Below are positions 1-8,478 of a stretch of 64,000 nt of DNA, in pieces. The stretch is taken from positions 2,046,001 to 2,110,000 of the forward strand of contig CAWFHL010000001.1 of the NCBI GenBank assembly GCA_963815645.1, read 5' to 3'. The stretch's first letter is position 1. The number at the start of each line of letters is the position of its first letter. Both the position numbers and the translations under genes were made by a program. The notes under the pieces were generated by a model. The model saw only the letters and a list, made by a program, of their open reading frames with translations, was not told the DNA's origin and did not search any database. The stretch is from JBBRHQ01 sp963815645. GTDB lineage: Bacteria; Actinomycetota; Thermoleophilia; Solirubrobacterales; 70-9.

Positions 1-1
1 C

Positions 2-838
2 GCCGCCGGCTTCGTCCGCGCGGTGCTCTCCCGCGAGGTCACCGACCGCGGAGACATCGGCGCCCGCGCCGCCGAGCTCGGCGCCGAGCTCGAGCAGGGC
101 GCAGGGGTGCTGATCCTGCGGGCGGCCCCGCGGGCGGCCCAGACCGAGGAATGGAGGGCGCGGGTGCTGACCCTGGCGTTGCGCTCGCTGCGTTCCGTCG
201 CGCCGGGCTCGCTGGCGGCCCTCGAGGAAGGGGAGGCCGCCGTGGTCGCGGTGATCGTCCCGGCCCCCGAGGAGGAGCGGATCGAGCGCGCGGCGGCGGC
301 GCTCGAGCGGGAGCTGGCCGAGGGTCTATCGGCCTTTCACTCGACGATCGGGCGCAGCCGCCGCGCCGCGGATCCCGTCGATCTCTACCGGGCCGGCAAC
401 GAGGCGCGGCTGGCGGTCAACGTCGGCGAGGCCGAGGGGCGCTCGCTTCTCGCCTTCGAGGACACGGGCGCCTACCGGCTGTTGCTGCCGGCGATGAGCG
501 AGGACCCCGGAGAGCTGGAGCGCTTCTACTCGGAGACGATCGAGCCGCTCGCCGCCTACGACGAGCAGTACGAGACCGAGCTGGTGCTGACGGTCGAGAC
601 CTATCTCGAGAATGACGGCAACGTCGCCGCCACGGCCAAGCAGCTGTTCACCCATCGCCACACGATCCGCTACCGGCTGGAGAGGGCGAAGGAGCTGTGC
701 GGGCACGACGTCTCGGCGACGGTCGGCCGCGAGAAGCTGGGGCTCGGCCTCAAGGCGATGCGCGTCCTCGGTATCCCCTCGGCGCGGGGCCCGGCGATGG
801 AACCGGGCGCCGAGGCCGGAAAGGTGCCGCCCGTCTAG
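2..838 (+). CDS. PucR/CdaR-type transcriptional regulator (5' partial)
   Basis: The frame is open from the first base, so the gene begins upstream of the window. The visible ~278 residues end in a helix-turn-helix of the PucR C-terminal type: a stretch starting YLENDGNVAATAKQLFTHRH and continuing TIRYRLERAKELCG, which matches the family signature (asymmetric N-x-A-x-T-A, H-R-H-T-I-x-Y-R-L). The preceding ~150 residues are consistent with the GGDEF-like linker domain seen in CdaR/PucR proteins, including FHSTIGRS. Such proteins are single-component activators of catabolic genes (purines, sugar acids). The ligand cannot be told because the N-terminal sensor is missing. The gene converges on the hydrolase at 841. 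Confidence 0.85.
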   Translation, partial: AAGFVRAVLSREVTDRGDIGARAAELGAELEQGAGVLILRAAPRAAQTEEWRARVLTLALRSLRSVAPGSLAALEEGEAAVVAVIVPAPEEERIERAAAALERELAEGLSAFHSTIGRSRRAADPVDLYRAGNEARLAVNVGEAEGRSLLAFEDTGAYRLLLPAMSEDPGELERFYSETIEPLAAYDEQYETELVLTVETYLENDGNVAATAKQLFTHRHTIRYRLERAKELCGHDVSATVGREKLGLGLKAMRVLGIPSARGPAMEPGAEAGKVPPV

Positions 839-840
839 GT

Positions 841-3052
841 CTAGTCGCTCGCGCCGGTGGTCCGGGTGGCCGCGCCGACCGACTCGGAGGTGGAGATCCT
901 GACCTTGACCCGCAGGTGGTGGCGGCTCTTGAAGTAGCGCCGTCCCCTGCGGTTCATCCTCAGCCGCAGCGTCTTCGTCTTGCCGCCCTGGGCGCTGAAG
1001 CTGCCCTTGGCGATCAGCCCGCGGCCCCGTCTGCCGTGCTTCGGTGCGCCGCGAACCGTGATCTTCCCCTTGCGACAGAAGGCCCAGCCGGCCGGGCAGC
1101 TGACCTGCGCGGCGAGTCGGGTTCCGCGGACGTCGAGCTTGCCGACGCTCTGGGCGCGGATCTTGCCGAAGTTGGCGAACCCCGGAGCCAGGTCATAGCC
1201 CTTTGGAAGGAGCTTCGGCGTCTTCGCCTTGACCACGCCGCCGACCGAGCCCGGCTTTTCGAGCACCGGAAGGGTCAGATGCAGGTCCTTCACCTGGACC
1301 TGCTGCTGGTCGTTCGAGGGCAGGCCGTAGGGAGCGTCGTTGGGCAGCAGCTCGAGCTTGGCGATGTGCCCGGCGGCGAAATGCCAGCCGTTCGGGTGGA
1401 GCTGGAAGACCTGCTTGACGAAGCCTGGGTCGGTCTTCGGGCGCCACAGGCCGCGGTTGACCAGGGTCTCCTTGCCGTCGGGGCCGACGTCGAGGAGGCG
1501 CGCGGCGACCTGGGAGTTCGCGTCGGTGAGTTTGAAGTCTGCGACCACGGTGGGTGAGCCCATCAGCGTGTACCCGGCGCCCCTCGCCGCCGGCAGGCGA
1601 TAAGTGGCGGTGCCCGGCTGGTCGGCAGCGGAGGCCTGGGCGCAGGCACCCCCGCCGAATACCGGGTCGAAGGTGGCGCCGATCGTCGGGTCGCCCGCGG
1701 TCGGCGAGATCGGCTTCGCCGCCGCCGACCCGTGGCGGATCTCACCCTTGGAGACGTGCGCCCAGTCCTTGGCGAAGTAGGGCCCGGTGGACGGGCTCGC
1801 CAGCGGGCAGGTTTGGGTCAACGTCTCGATCCCCTGGTAGGGGAGGGAGCTAGCCGCTACCGCTACCGGTGCCGTTGCCCTTGACGTAGTAGTCGAACCA
1901 CTTCTCCTCGCGGGCCGCCAGCAGGGCGATGTCGCTGCCCTTGTTCTGGCCACGCATGTGGCCGAAGTCCATGAAGAACAGCGAGATCGGCGCATCGGGG
2001 TGCCCGCGCCTGGTCCGGTTGTAGAAGCGGATCGCCTCGTCGGCCGGGAACAGGTCGTCGGTCCATCCGTTGGAGATCAGCAACGGCGCGGGCGGCTCGG
2101 AGTGGTCGATGTAATAGGAGGAATGGTGCGCCTTGATCTCGTCGAGGATCGCGGCGACCTCGGGGTCACCGTCGTAGGGCTCCCCGGCGCTCAGCCGCGT
2201 GTTCCAGTTGGTGATGTCGGCGTCGGGGTCGGTTCCCGCCGGCGCGCATTTGCCGTTGGTCACGCAGCCGACCAGGTAGAGCCCGCTGACGAAGGACTGC
2301 TTGTAGATCCCCAGCCGGCCCCGGTAGGAGGCGTCGGCGACGTAGTCGAGGGTGCTCCCGTTGGGGGTCAGCGCGTAGGAGAGGTCGGTCCAGGGGACCT
2401 CGGGCGTGGCGGCGGCCAGCGACATCGGCGTACCCTCGGGGCTCTTCCAGGGAATGAGGCTGCCGTCGGGGAGCATCTGGCGATTCTTGAGCGCCGCCAG
2501 GGCCATCGACATGCCACCGCCGTAGGACCCGCCGGTCGCGCCGATCTTGGTCGGGGAGACCAGCCCCTCGTCGGCCAGCTTGCCGGCGAAGTCCTGGGCG
2601 TCACGGACCTCGTAGCGGTCGTCCATCAGGCGGATGTAGCCCTTCGAGGTGCACGCTCCGCTGAGATCCGCCGCCCGGGAGGCGTCGTTCCCACAGGACT
2701 CGTTGAAGCCGCGGTCGGTCATGCTGAAGGTCGCGTAGCCGCGGTCGAGCCAGCGGTGCATGGCAGATAGCTCGAGCTTCGAGCCGCCGTAGCCGTGGAA
2801 CATCATCACCAGGGGGTAGTTGCCGTCGGGCCCGGAGGCGGGCGCCGGGGGAAAGGCGGCATTGACGTCGATCGGCACGCCGTCGAAGGTCTTGGTGGTG
2901 CTGCGAGGGCTGGTGTTGCCGCAGAAGCGGACGCCGTCGCTCTGCACGGCGCAGCTGACGTCGCCGCCAAAGACGCTGGTGATCGTGGCGTTGGCGGCCG
3001 GCGCACAGACCAGGCCGGCGAAGACGACCGAAACTGCGATGAGCTTGCGCAA
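841..3052 (-). CDS. Secreted CocE/NonD-type (peptidase S15) alpha/beta hydrolase, frameshifted
   Basis: The two reading frames together make one protein of about 735 residues. The start is TTG at 3052, preceded by GGAGGG, giving the signal peptide RKLIAVSVVFAGLVCAPAANA. The hydrolase domain carries the nucleophile motif GGSYGGGMSM, the acid in NGWTDDLFP and the histidine in DFGHMRG, as in X-Pro dipeptidyl-peptidase/CocE acyl hydrolases. After EEKWFDYYVKGNG the frame hits a stop (1850) and the protein continues in another frame (PYQGIETLTQTCP...) through a beta-rich C-terminal domain. A one-base indel near 1850-1880, inside a GGTAGC repeat, would explain this. It probably acts outside the cell on esters or peptides; the substrate is unknown. 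Confidence 0.8.
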
Positions 3053-3140
3053 TCTTCCCTCCGTGTGATGAGCGGGCCGTCCCTGAAGCCCCCTGTCCCA
3101 GTGCTCTCCTGCCACCGGGACAATAGCGGCGATTCGCGGC

Positions 3141-3500
3141 TCACGAGTTGCGCATCATCCGTTCCAGCCGGGCGAGGCGCCGGTCCCATCCGGCGCCCAC
3201 GGCGGCGATCCAGCTGGCGGCATCGCCGAGACCCCGCGGCCCCAGCCGGTAGCGGGTCTCGCGGCCGCTGCGGGTTGGCTCGACAAGTCCGGCATCGGCC
3301 AGGGCGGCGAGGTGCTTGGAGACCGCCTGGCGGGAGATCGGCAGGCCCGAGGCGAGCGAGGTCGAGGTCGCCTCGGGTGATTCGGAGATCGTCTCGATCA
3401 GATACCTGCGGGTCGGGTCCGCGAGCGCGTGAAAGACGGCCTCGAGGCGGTCGGCCTCGCCCCGGCACTCCTCTCGGGCGCCGGCGCTAGGCGTAAACAA
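3141..3500 (-). CDS. ArsR-family winged-helix repressor
   Basis: A 119-residue protein with the ArsR fold: FHALADPTRRYLIETI (helix 1), then ISRQAVSKHLAALADAGLVE (recognition helices) and a wing ending in GRETRYRL. There are no obvious metal-binding cysteines in the alpha3 or alpha5 positions, so it belongs with the ArsR proteins paired to SRPBCC partners rather than with metal sensors. The TTG start at 3500 overlaps the end of the SRPBCC gene by 14 bases, so the two are cotranscribed with SRPBCC first. It is the obvious candidate to bind the two GCAAC-GTTGC palindromes upstream of the operon. Confidence 0.85.
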   Translation of the reverse strand: MFTPSAGAREECRGEADRLEAVFHALADPTRRYLIETISESPEATSTSLASGLPISRQAVSKHLAALADAGLVEPTRSGRETRYRLGPRGLGDAASWIAAVGAGWDRRLARLERMMRNS

Positions 3501-3888
3501 GGCTTGCGAGGCAGAGGCGCAGGCTCTGCATCCGCTCCCCCCAGAGCGCCGAGGCGCCGGGAGCAGCGCCGCCCGCCGCGGTCTCGGTGACCGTCAACCG
3601 GGCGCCGCCGGCCACGGCGTCGACGAGCAGCTCGACCGTGCTCTCGACACCCTCCTCGTTCGACCAGCGGAAGGCGAGGCGCCGGGCCGGCTCGAAGGCG
3701 ATGATCTCGCCCGCGCGCTCCCCACCGTTCTCCTCGCGGCAGGCGATCGAGCCTCCTTCCCTCGCATCCAACTCCACCTCGGGCGCCAGCCAGTCGCGGA
3801 GCAGCGATTCCTCGGTGAGGGCATCCCAGACCCGGTCAGGGCTCGCGTCGAGCCCGATCGTGCGGCGAATCTGAAGGCGCTCGTTCAT
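3487..3888 (-). CDS. SRPBCC / AHSA1-like START-domain protein
   Basis: 133 residues from ATG 3888. The sequence starts with IRRTIGLDASPDRVWDALTE, runs through LRDWLAPEVELD and AFRWSNEEG, and ends in a long C-terminal helix (WGERMQSLRLCLASL), the normal AHSA1 layout with a hydrophobic cavity. The function is unknown in most family members. The gene is the first of a two-gene operon with the ArsR repressor, a common actinobacterial pairing in which the START protein may bind the signal molecule. The promoter region is shared with clpP on the other strand. Confidence 0.85.
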   Translation of the reverse strand: MNERLQIRRTIGLDASPDRVWDALTEESLLRDWLAPEVELDAREGGSIACREENGGERAGEIIAFEPARRLAFRWSNEEGVESTVELLVDAVAGGARLTVTETAAGGAAPGASALWGERMQSLRLCLASLVYA

Positions 3889-3918
3889 CTCTGTTCTCGC
3901 TTTGCTCGGGAATGTCGC

Positions 3919-3934
3919 GCAACTGAATGGTTGC
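3919..3934. promoter_or_regulatory. Palindromic operator copy 1 (GCAAC-N6-GTTGC)
   Basis: The sequence GCAACTGAATGGTTGC is a 5-bp inverted repeat with a 6-bp centre. A near-identical copy lies 44 bp downstream, about four helical turns away. Both sit in the 109-bp gap between the divergent SRPBCC-arsR operon and clpP. Palindromes of this kind are typical ArsR-family operators; binding is inferred. Confidence 0.6.
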
Positions 3935-3962
3935 ACAAGCTGCTACGGTCCTGGCACCATGC

Positions 3963-3978
3963 GCAACCTAATGGTTGC
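3963..3978. promoter_or_regulatory. Palindromic operator copy 2 (GCAACC-N4-GGTTGC)
   Basis: GCAACCTAATGGTTGC is a perfect 6-bp inverted repeat with a 4-bp centre. It ends 19 bases before the clpP start codon and just ahead of its Shine-Dalgarno, so a bound protein would block clpP as well as the divergent operon. Confidence 0.65.
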
Positions 3979-3997
3979 ACGACTGAGAGGAGACGCG

Positions 3998-4621
3998 ATG
4001 TCCCTGGTGCCGATGGTCGTCGAGCGGACCGCGACGGGCGAGCGCTCGTTCGATATCTACAGCCGCCTCCTGGGGGAGAGGATCGTCTTCCTCGGCGGCG
4101 CCGTCACCGAGGAGATCGCCAACCTGATCGTCGCCCAGTTGATCCATCTCGAGTCAGACGATCCGGACAAGGACATAAGCCTCTACGTCAACTCACCCGG
4201 AGGCTCGGTGCATGCCGGCCTCGCGATCTACGACGCGATGCAATTCATCCGGCCCGACGTTCAGACGATCGGCTACGGGATAGCGATGTCGATGGGGTCG
4301 CTGCTGCTCGCAGGGGGCGCGGCAGCTAAGCGGAGCGCGCTGCCGAACAGCCGCATCCTCATCCACCAACCCTCGGGTGGATTCGAGGGTCAGTCGGCCG
4401 ATATCGAGATTCACGCCCGCGAGATACTCGAGCAGCGAGGGCGGATCGAGGGGATCTACGCCCGCCATACGGGCCAGCCCGCCGAGCGCATCCATGAGGA
4501 CATGGACCGCGACCGCTTCTTCGATCCCGCCGAAGCGGTCGAGTACGGGTTGATCGACGGGGTGATCAGCTCGCACCAGCTGCGCCGGCGCGAGTTCGGC
4601 TTTCGGGGGGAGGGCGGGTGA
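3998..4621 (+). CDS. clpP: ATP-dependent Clp protease proteolytic subunit (ClpP paralogue)
   Basis: 207 residues from ATG 3998, chosen because GAGAGGAGA lies at the right distance; an ATG further upstream would fall in the operator. The ClpP fold is clear: LGERIVFLGGAVTEEIANLI, YVNSPGGSVHAGLAIYD, nucleophile Ser in GIAMSMGSLLLAGG, catalytic His in ILIHQPSGG and Asp in RDRFFDPAEAVEYGLID. The glutamine-rich handle (ADIEIHAREIL) is present. No clpX or second clpP lies beside it, so this is probably an extra, separately regulated copy working with an unlinked ATPase. The divergent ArsR operators suggest inducible expression. Its stop is two bases from the 3' end of the convergent tRNA-Gln. Confidence 0.93.
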   Translation: MSLVPMVVERTATGERSFDIYSRLLGERIVFLGGAVTEEIANLIVAQLIHLESDDPDKDISLYVNSPGGSVHAGLAIYDAMQFIRPDVQTIGYGIAMSMGSLLLAGGAAAKRSALPNSRILIHQPSGGFEGQSADIEIHAREILEQRGRIEGIYARHTGQPAERIHEDMDRDRFFDPAEAVEYGLIDGVISSHQLRRREFGFRGEGG

Positions 4622-4623
4622 AG

Positions 4624-4695
4624 TTCCGGGGGGACGATTTGAACGCCCTCTTCCTGGACCAAAACCAGGCGTGCTGCCGGTTACACCACCCCGGA
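4624..4695 (-). tRNA. tRNA-Gln (UUG)
   Basis: On the minus strand the acceptor TCCGGGG pairs with CCCCGGA. The D arm is GGTGTAACCGGCAGCAC, typical of tRNA-Gln. The anticodon stem CCTGG/CCAGG encloses loop TTTTGGT with anticodon TTG. The T loop is TTCAAAT. No CCA is encoded. The discriminator reads A, where G is usual for Gln. Confidence 0.9.
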
Positions 4696-4739
4696 TCGGG
4701 CTCCGACCTTAGCGCCGCCGTCCGTCCTAGAGTCGCGCT

Positions 4740-5237
4740 ATGGAAACGGACGCCGAAAAGCGCGATCTCGCCCGGCTCGATCTCGCCGGGCTGATCTACG
4801 GGATCATCCTGGCGACCGCGCTGATCGGCGCCTTCAGCGAGCAGCCCAAGGTGGGGCAGGTGGCGACCTTCGTCGCGGTGCTCGCCAGCGCGGTGATCTT
4901 CTGGCTCGCCCACGGCTACGCGCACATCCTCGCCGCCGGAGTCGTCGGCCGTGAGCCGATCAGCGGCTGGGCGGTGCGCGAGGCGCTCTACCGCCAGCTG
5001 CCGCTGGTCTTCGGGGCCCTGCCGCCCGCCCTGGTGCTGCTGGCGGAGCCGCTGGGGTTGCTCTCCGAAGACAACTCGGACAACCTGGCGATGCTGCTCG
5101 GGGTCGCCCTGCTGGCTGCCTTCGGACTGATCGGGGCCCGCCGCCGCCGCGCCGGAGTGATCGGGACGATCGTCCTGACGGCGATCAGCGCCGGGCTCGG
5201 GCTGATCATGGTCGGCCTGAAGGCCGCGGTGCATTGA
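4740..5237 (+). CDS. Four-helix membrane protein of unknown function
   Basis: 165 residues with four hydrophobic segments, at about residues 15-32 (LAGLIYGIILATALIGAF), 40-60 (VATFVAVLASAVIFWLAHGY), 85-105 (LPLVFGALPPALVLLAEPLG) and two short helices in 115-160. A basic loop, GARRRRAGV, lies before the last helix. I do not recognise the family. It sits alone between tRNA-Gln and glmU. Confidence 0.7.
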   Translation: METDAEKRDLARLDLAGLIYGIILATALIGAFSEQPKVGQVATFVAVLASAVIFWLAHGYAHILAAGVVGREPISGWAVREALYRQLPLVFGALPPALVLLAEPLGLLSEDNSDNLAMLLGVALLAAFGLIGARRRRAGVIGTIVLTAISAGLGLIMVGLKAAVH

Positions 5238-5296
5238 GGCTCGTCTGCTGCGGGCTCGTGGTCCGCGCGGTCCCGTTTCCGGTTTACGATTCGCAG

Positions 5297-6694
5297 GTGA
5301 GCACGGGCCGAACCGTCCTCGTCATGGCCGCCGGCGAGGGAACGCGGATGCGTTCCTCGCTGCCCAAGGTCCTGCACCCGGTCTGCGGCCGGCCGCTGGT
5401 CTCCTGGCCGGTGATCGCCGCCCGCGAGGCGGGCGCCGGGCGAATCGCGGTGATCGTCTCGCCCGGTCTGGAGATCTCCGCTGCGCTGCCGCCGGGAACC
5501 GAGACAGTGTTCCAGGAGGAGGCTGACGGCACCGGCGGGGCGATCCGCGCCGCGGCCGAACTGGTCCGGGCCTCGGAGACCGTCGTGGTGCTCTCCGGCG
5601 ACCACCCGCTGATCTCGCCCGAGGTCGTCTCCGCCCTGCTCGCGGCCCACGAGGACGGTGGCGCCGCGGCCACCGTGATGACCACGGTCCTCGAGGACCC
5701 GGGCAGCTACGGCCGGATCGTCCGCGACGAGCGTGGTGAGCTGGAGCGGATCGTCGAGGCGAAGGAGCCCGGCGACGCGAGCGCCGACGAGCTGGAGATC
5801 AAGGAGATCAACACCGGCACCTACGCCTTCGCCGCCGCCCCGCTGGCCGAGGCACTGGCGCGGATCGGCAACGACAACGCCCAGGGCGAGTACTACCTCG
5901 GCGACGTCCTGCCGCTGCTTCGCTCCGAAGGTCTGAAGGTCGCTGCCCATCTGGCCGACGATCAGGCGGTCACCCTCGGCGTCAACGACCGGGCGGATCT
6001 CGCCGCGGCCGAGGCCACGGCCAGGGCAAGGATCCTCGAGAGTCACATGCTCGAGGGGGTCACCGTCGTCGATCCCTCCTCGACCTGGGTGGACGCGGAC
6101 GTGCTGATCGCCGCCGACGTCAGGCTCGAGCCCGGCACCTCGCTGCGCGGGCGTACGGAGATCGGCGAGGGCTCGGTGGTCGGGCCGCACACGACCCTGA
6201 TCGACGCCACGCTTGGGAAGGGGGTGAGGGCTCCGCACTCCTACCTGGTCGAGTGCGACGTGCTCGACGGCTGCACCGTCGGGCCGTTCGCGCACCTGCG
6301 GCCTGGAGCCAGGCTGCGCGACGGCGCCAAGGCCGGCTCCTTCGTCGAGATCAAGGACTCGGAGATCGGCGAGGGCTCGAAGGTGCCCCACCTCTCCTAT
6401 GTCGGCGACGCGACCGTCGGCGCCGGATCCAACCTCGGTGCCGGGGCGGTCACCGCCAACTACGACGGGTCGCGCAAGCACCGGACGGTGATCGGCGATC
6501 ACGTACGGATCGGCGTCGACACGATGATGGTCGCGCCGGTTGACATCGGCGATGGCGCTTACACTGGCGCCGGCGCGGTGATCCGCTCCGACGTCCCCCC
6601 GGGATCGCTGGCAGTCTCGGCGGGGGAGCAACGCAACATCGCCGACTATTCGGACCGCAAGGCGCAGCGCAGCGAAGAGGAAGACGAGTCTTGA
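5297..6694 (+). CDS. glmU: Bifunctional GlcNAc-1-P uridylyltransferase / GlcN-1-P acetyltransferase
   Basis: 466 residues from GTG 5297. It makes UDP-GlcNAc for the cell wall in two steps. The N-terminal nucleotidyltransferase has VMAAGEGTRMRSSLPKVLH, the GDHPL metal/substrate loop, ADGTGGAIRAA and KEINTGTYAFAA. From about residue 250 the left-handed beta helix has hexapeptide repeats and the acetyltransferase residues LRPGARLRDGAKAGSFVEIK and GAVTANYDGSRKHRT. Length and domain order match GlmU. The stop overlaps the TTG start of prs, so the two are translationally coupled, as is common in Gram-positive bacteria. Confidence 0.96.
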   Translation: MSTGRTVLVMAAGEGTRMRSSLPKVLHPVCGRPLVSWPVIAAREAGAGRIAVIVSPGLEISAALPPGTETVFQEEADGTGGAIRAAAELVRASETVVVLSGDHPLISPEVVSALLAAHEDGGAAATVMTTVLEDPGSYGRIVRDERGELERIVEAKEPGDASADELEIKEINTGTYAFAAAPLAEALARIGNDNAQGEYYLGDVLPLLRSEGLKVAAHLADDQAVTLGVNDRADLAAAEATARARILESHMLEGVTVVDPSSTWVDADVLIAADVRLEPGTSLRGRTEIGEGSVVGPHTTLIDATLGKGVRAPHSYLVECDVLDGCTVGPFAHLRPGARLRDGAKAGSFVEIKDSEIGEGSKVPHLSYVGDATVGAGSNLGAGAVTANYDGSRKHRTVIGDHVRIGVDTMMVAPVDIGDGAYTGAGAVIRSDVPPGSLAVSAGEQRNIADYSDRKAQRSEEEDES

Positions 6695-7716
6695 GCACCA
6701 TCCCCGAGGTACGGCCCGCCACAGCGATCCCGCACGACTACTCGAAGCGGATGATGGTGTTCGGCGGCCGCTGCTCGATCGATCTCGCCGCCAAGATCGC
6801 CGCCAAGCTCGATCTCGACAGCGGCCAGGTGACCCTGAAGACCTTCGCCGACGGCGAGGTCTACTGCCGCTACGAGGAGTCGATCCGCGGCGCCGACGTC
6901 TTCCTCGTCCAGTCCACCTGCGCCAACGAGCAGAATGGGATGACCCCCAACGACGCCCTGATGGAGCTGCTGATGATGGCCGACGCGGCCCAGGGTGCCT
7001 CGGCGCACCGGATCATCGCTGTGATGCCCTGGTACGGCTACGCACGCCAGGACAAGAAGTCGGCACCCCGCGAGCCGATCTCCGCCCGGGTGGTCGCCAA
7101 GTGCCTCGAGCAGGTCGGCGTCGACCGGGTGCTGACCATGGACCTCCATGCCGGCCAGGTGCAGGGCTTCTTCCACATCCCGGTCGATCACATGACGGCG
7201 ATGCCGATGCTGACCCAGTGGTTCACCGACCAGGACCAGGGCAGCGAGGACCTGGTGATCGTCTCCCCGGATGCCGGTCGGGTGAAGTCGGCGCGGAACT
7301 TCGCCCGCAAGGTCGGCAGCCACTGGGCCGTGATGGAGAAGGAGCGCCCCGCCCAGCAGGTCGCCGAAATCGGCTACGTCGTCGGCGACGTCAGGGGCAA
7401 GACTGCGGTCCTGGTCGACGACATGATCGACACCGCTGGCACCCTCTGCGCCGCCGCCGAGACGGTGATCGAAGAGGGGGCGGCCCGGGTGATCGCCTGC
7501 GCGACCCACGGGCTCTTCTCCGGGCCGGCCTTCCAGCGCCTCGCCGACTCGCAGATCGAGCGGATCGTCGTCACCGACACGATCCCCCTGCGGTCCGGGG
7601 CGCCGGACAACATCACCGTGCTATCCACCGCGGGCACCTTCGCCGACTCGATCCGGCGCATCTTCACCGACGACTCGGTCTCCGAGATCTTCGCCGGGGA
7701 GAACCAGCTCTTCTGA
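6691..7716 (+). CDS. prs: Ribose-phosphate pyrophosphokinase
   Basis: 341 residues from TTG 6691, overlapping the glmU stop as TTGA. It forms PRPP from ribose-5-phosphate and ATP. Visible motifs: FGGRCSIDLAAKIA, FADGEVYCRYEESIRG, PWYGYARQDKKSAPREPIS (flexible loop), TMDLHAGQVQGFF, and the PRPP-binding loop VLVDDMIDTAGT near residue 240. The protein is slightly longer than usual because of a ~15-residue N-terminal extension. It forms a glmU-prs-GDPD run. Confidence 0.96.
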   Translation: MSTIPEVRPATAIPHDYSKRMMVFGGRCSIDLAAKIAAKLDLDSGQVTLKTFADGEVYCRYEESIRGADVFLVQSTCANEQNGMTPNDALMELLMMADAAQGASAHRIIAVMPWYGYARQDKKSAPREPISARVVAKCLEQVGVDRVLTMDLHAGQVQGFFHIPVDHMTAMPMLTQWFTDQDQGSEDLVIVSPDAGRVKSARNFARKVGSHWAVMEKERPAQQVAEIGYVVGDVRGKTAVLVDDMIDTAGTLCAAAETVIEEGAARVIACATHGLFSGPAFQRLADSQIERIVVTDTIPLRSGAPDNITVLSTAGTFADSIRRIFTDDSVSEIFAGENQLF

Positions 7717-8435
7717 GGCTGGTCGGCCATAAGGGCGCCGACCGATTGCGCCCCGGGAACACGCTCGAGAGCTTTGTCGCGGCGGTCGAGACCGGGGTCG
7801 ACATGATCGAGCTCGACGTCCTCTGGATGCCCGACGGCCACCCGAAGATGAAGGCGGAGGAGCGCTCGCCGCTGGTCGTCGCCCACGATTGGCACGACGC
7901 CCGCAGCCGCAGGCCGCTCACCTTGGCCGAGGCGCTGGACGCGTTTAACCGGGCACCGCTCGACCGGGTCGAGATCGACTGCGACGTGAAGCTTCCCGGG
8001 CGCGAGCAGGAGCTCGCCTCCGCCCTCGAGGAGCGCAACCTGCTCGGCCGGGCGATGGTCTCGACCATGGAGCTCAGCACCCTGGAGCGGCTGCGTGGCC
8101 TGGCGCCGGGGCTGAGGCGGGGCTGGACGTACCCGAAGGTGAGCCGCGACTGGACCTCGAAGCGCTGGGCGATACCCGCGGTCTATGCCGGACTGGTGAT
8201 GATGCGCCGCCGCGCGCCCCGGCTCGTCGCGGTGGAGTTGCCGCGCCTGGGGGTCGAGGCGATGTGGGTATACCACCCGCTGATCACCAGCCGGCTGCTG
8301 GCCGCCACCCGCGCCGCCCGGGTCGAGCTGATCGCCTGGACCGTAGATGAGCTGAAGACGATGCGCCGCCTCGCCGAGATGGGGGTGGACGGCATCTGCA
8401 GCAACGATCCTCGGCTATTCGCCGAGCTCGACTGA
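7713..8435 (+). CDS. Glycerophosphodiester phosphodiesterase family protein
   Basis: About 240 residues with the GDPD TIM-barrel signature VGHKGADRLRPGNTLESF (catalytic His), then MIELDVLWMPDGH, VVAHDW and, near the end, IAWTVDELKTMRRLAEMGVD and ICSNDPRLF. It would hydrolyse glycerophosphodiesters to glycerol-3-phosphate. No ATG, GTG or TTG exists between the end of prs and the catalytic VGH, so translation most likely begins at CTG 7713, which overlaps the prs stop as CTGA and has GGGGAG 11 bases upstream. See the separate finding on CTG starts. Confidence 0.85.
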   Translation: MRLVGHKGADRLRPGNTLESFVAAVETGVDMIELDVLWMPDGHPKMKAEERSPLVVAHDWHDARSRRPLTLAEALDAFNRAPLDRVEIDCDVKLPGREQELASALEERNLLGRAMVSTMELSTLERLRGLAPGLRRGWTYPKVSRDWTSKRWAIPAVYAGLVMMRRRAPRLVAVELPRLGVEAMWVYHPLITSRLLAATRAARVELIAWTVDELKTMRRLAEMGVDGICSNDPRLFAELD

Positions 8436-8478
8436 GCCGGCCCCGAAACCTCCGCTGCGGCGCCTAGAGTGGAGGACC

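Noticed and set aside
697..1557. Long plus-strand open frame antisense to the S15 hydrolase
   Set aside because: Typical high-GC antisense shadow; the minus strand carries the catalytic domain and signal peptide.
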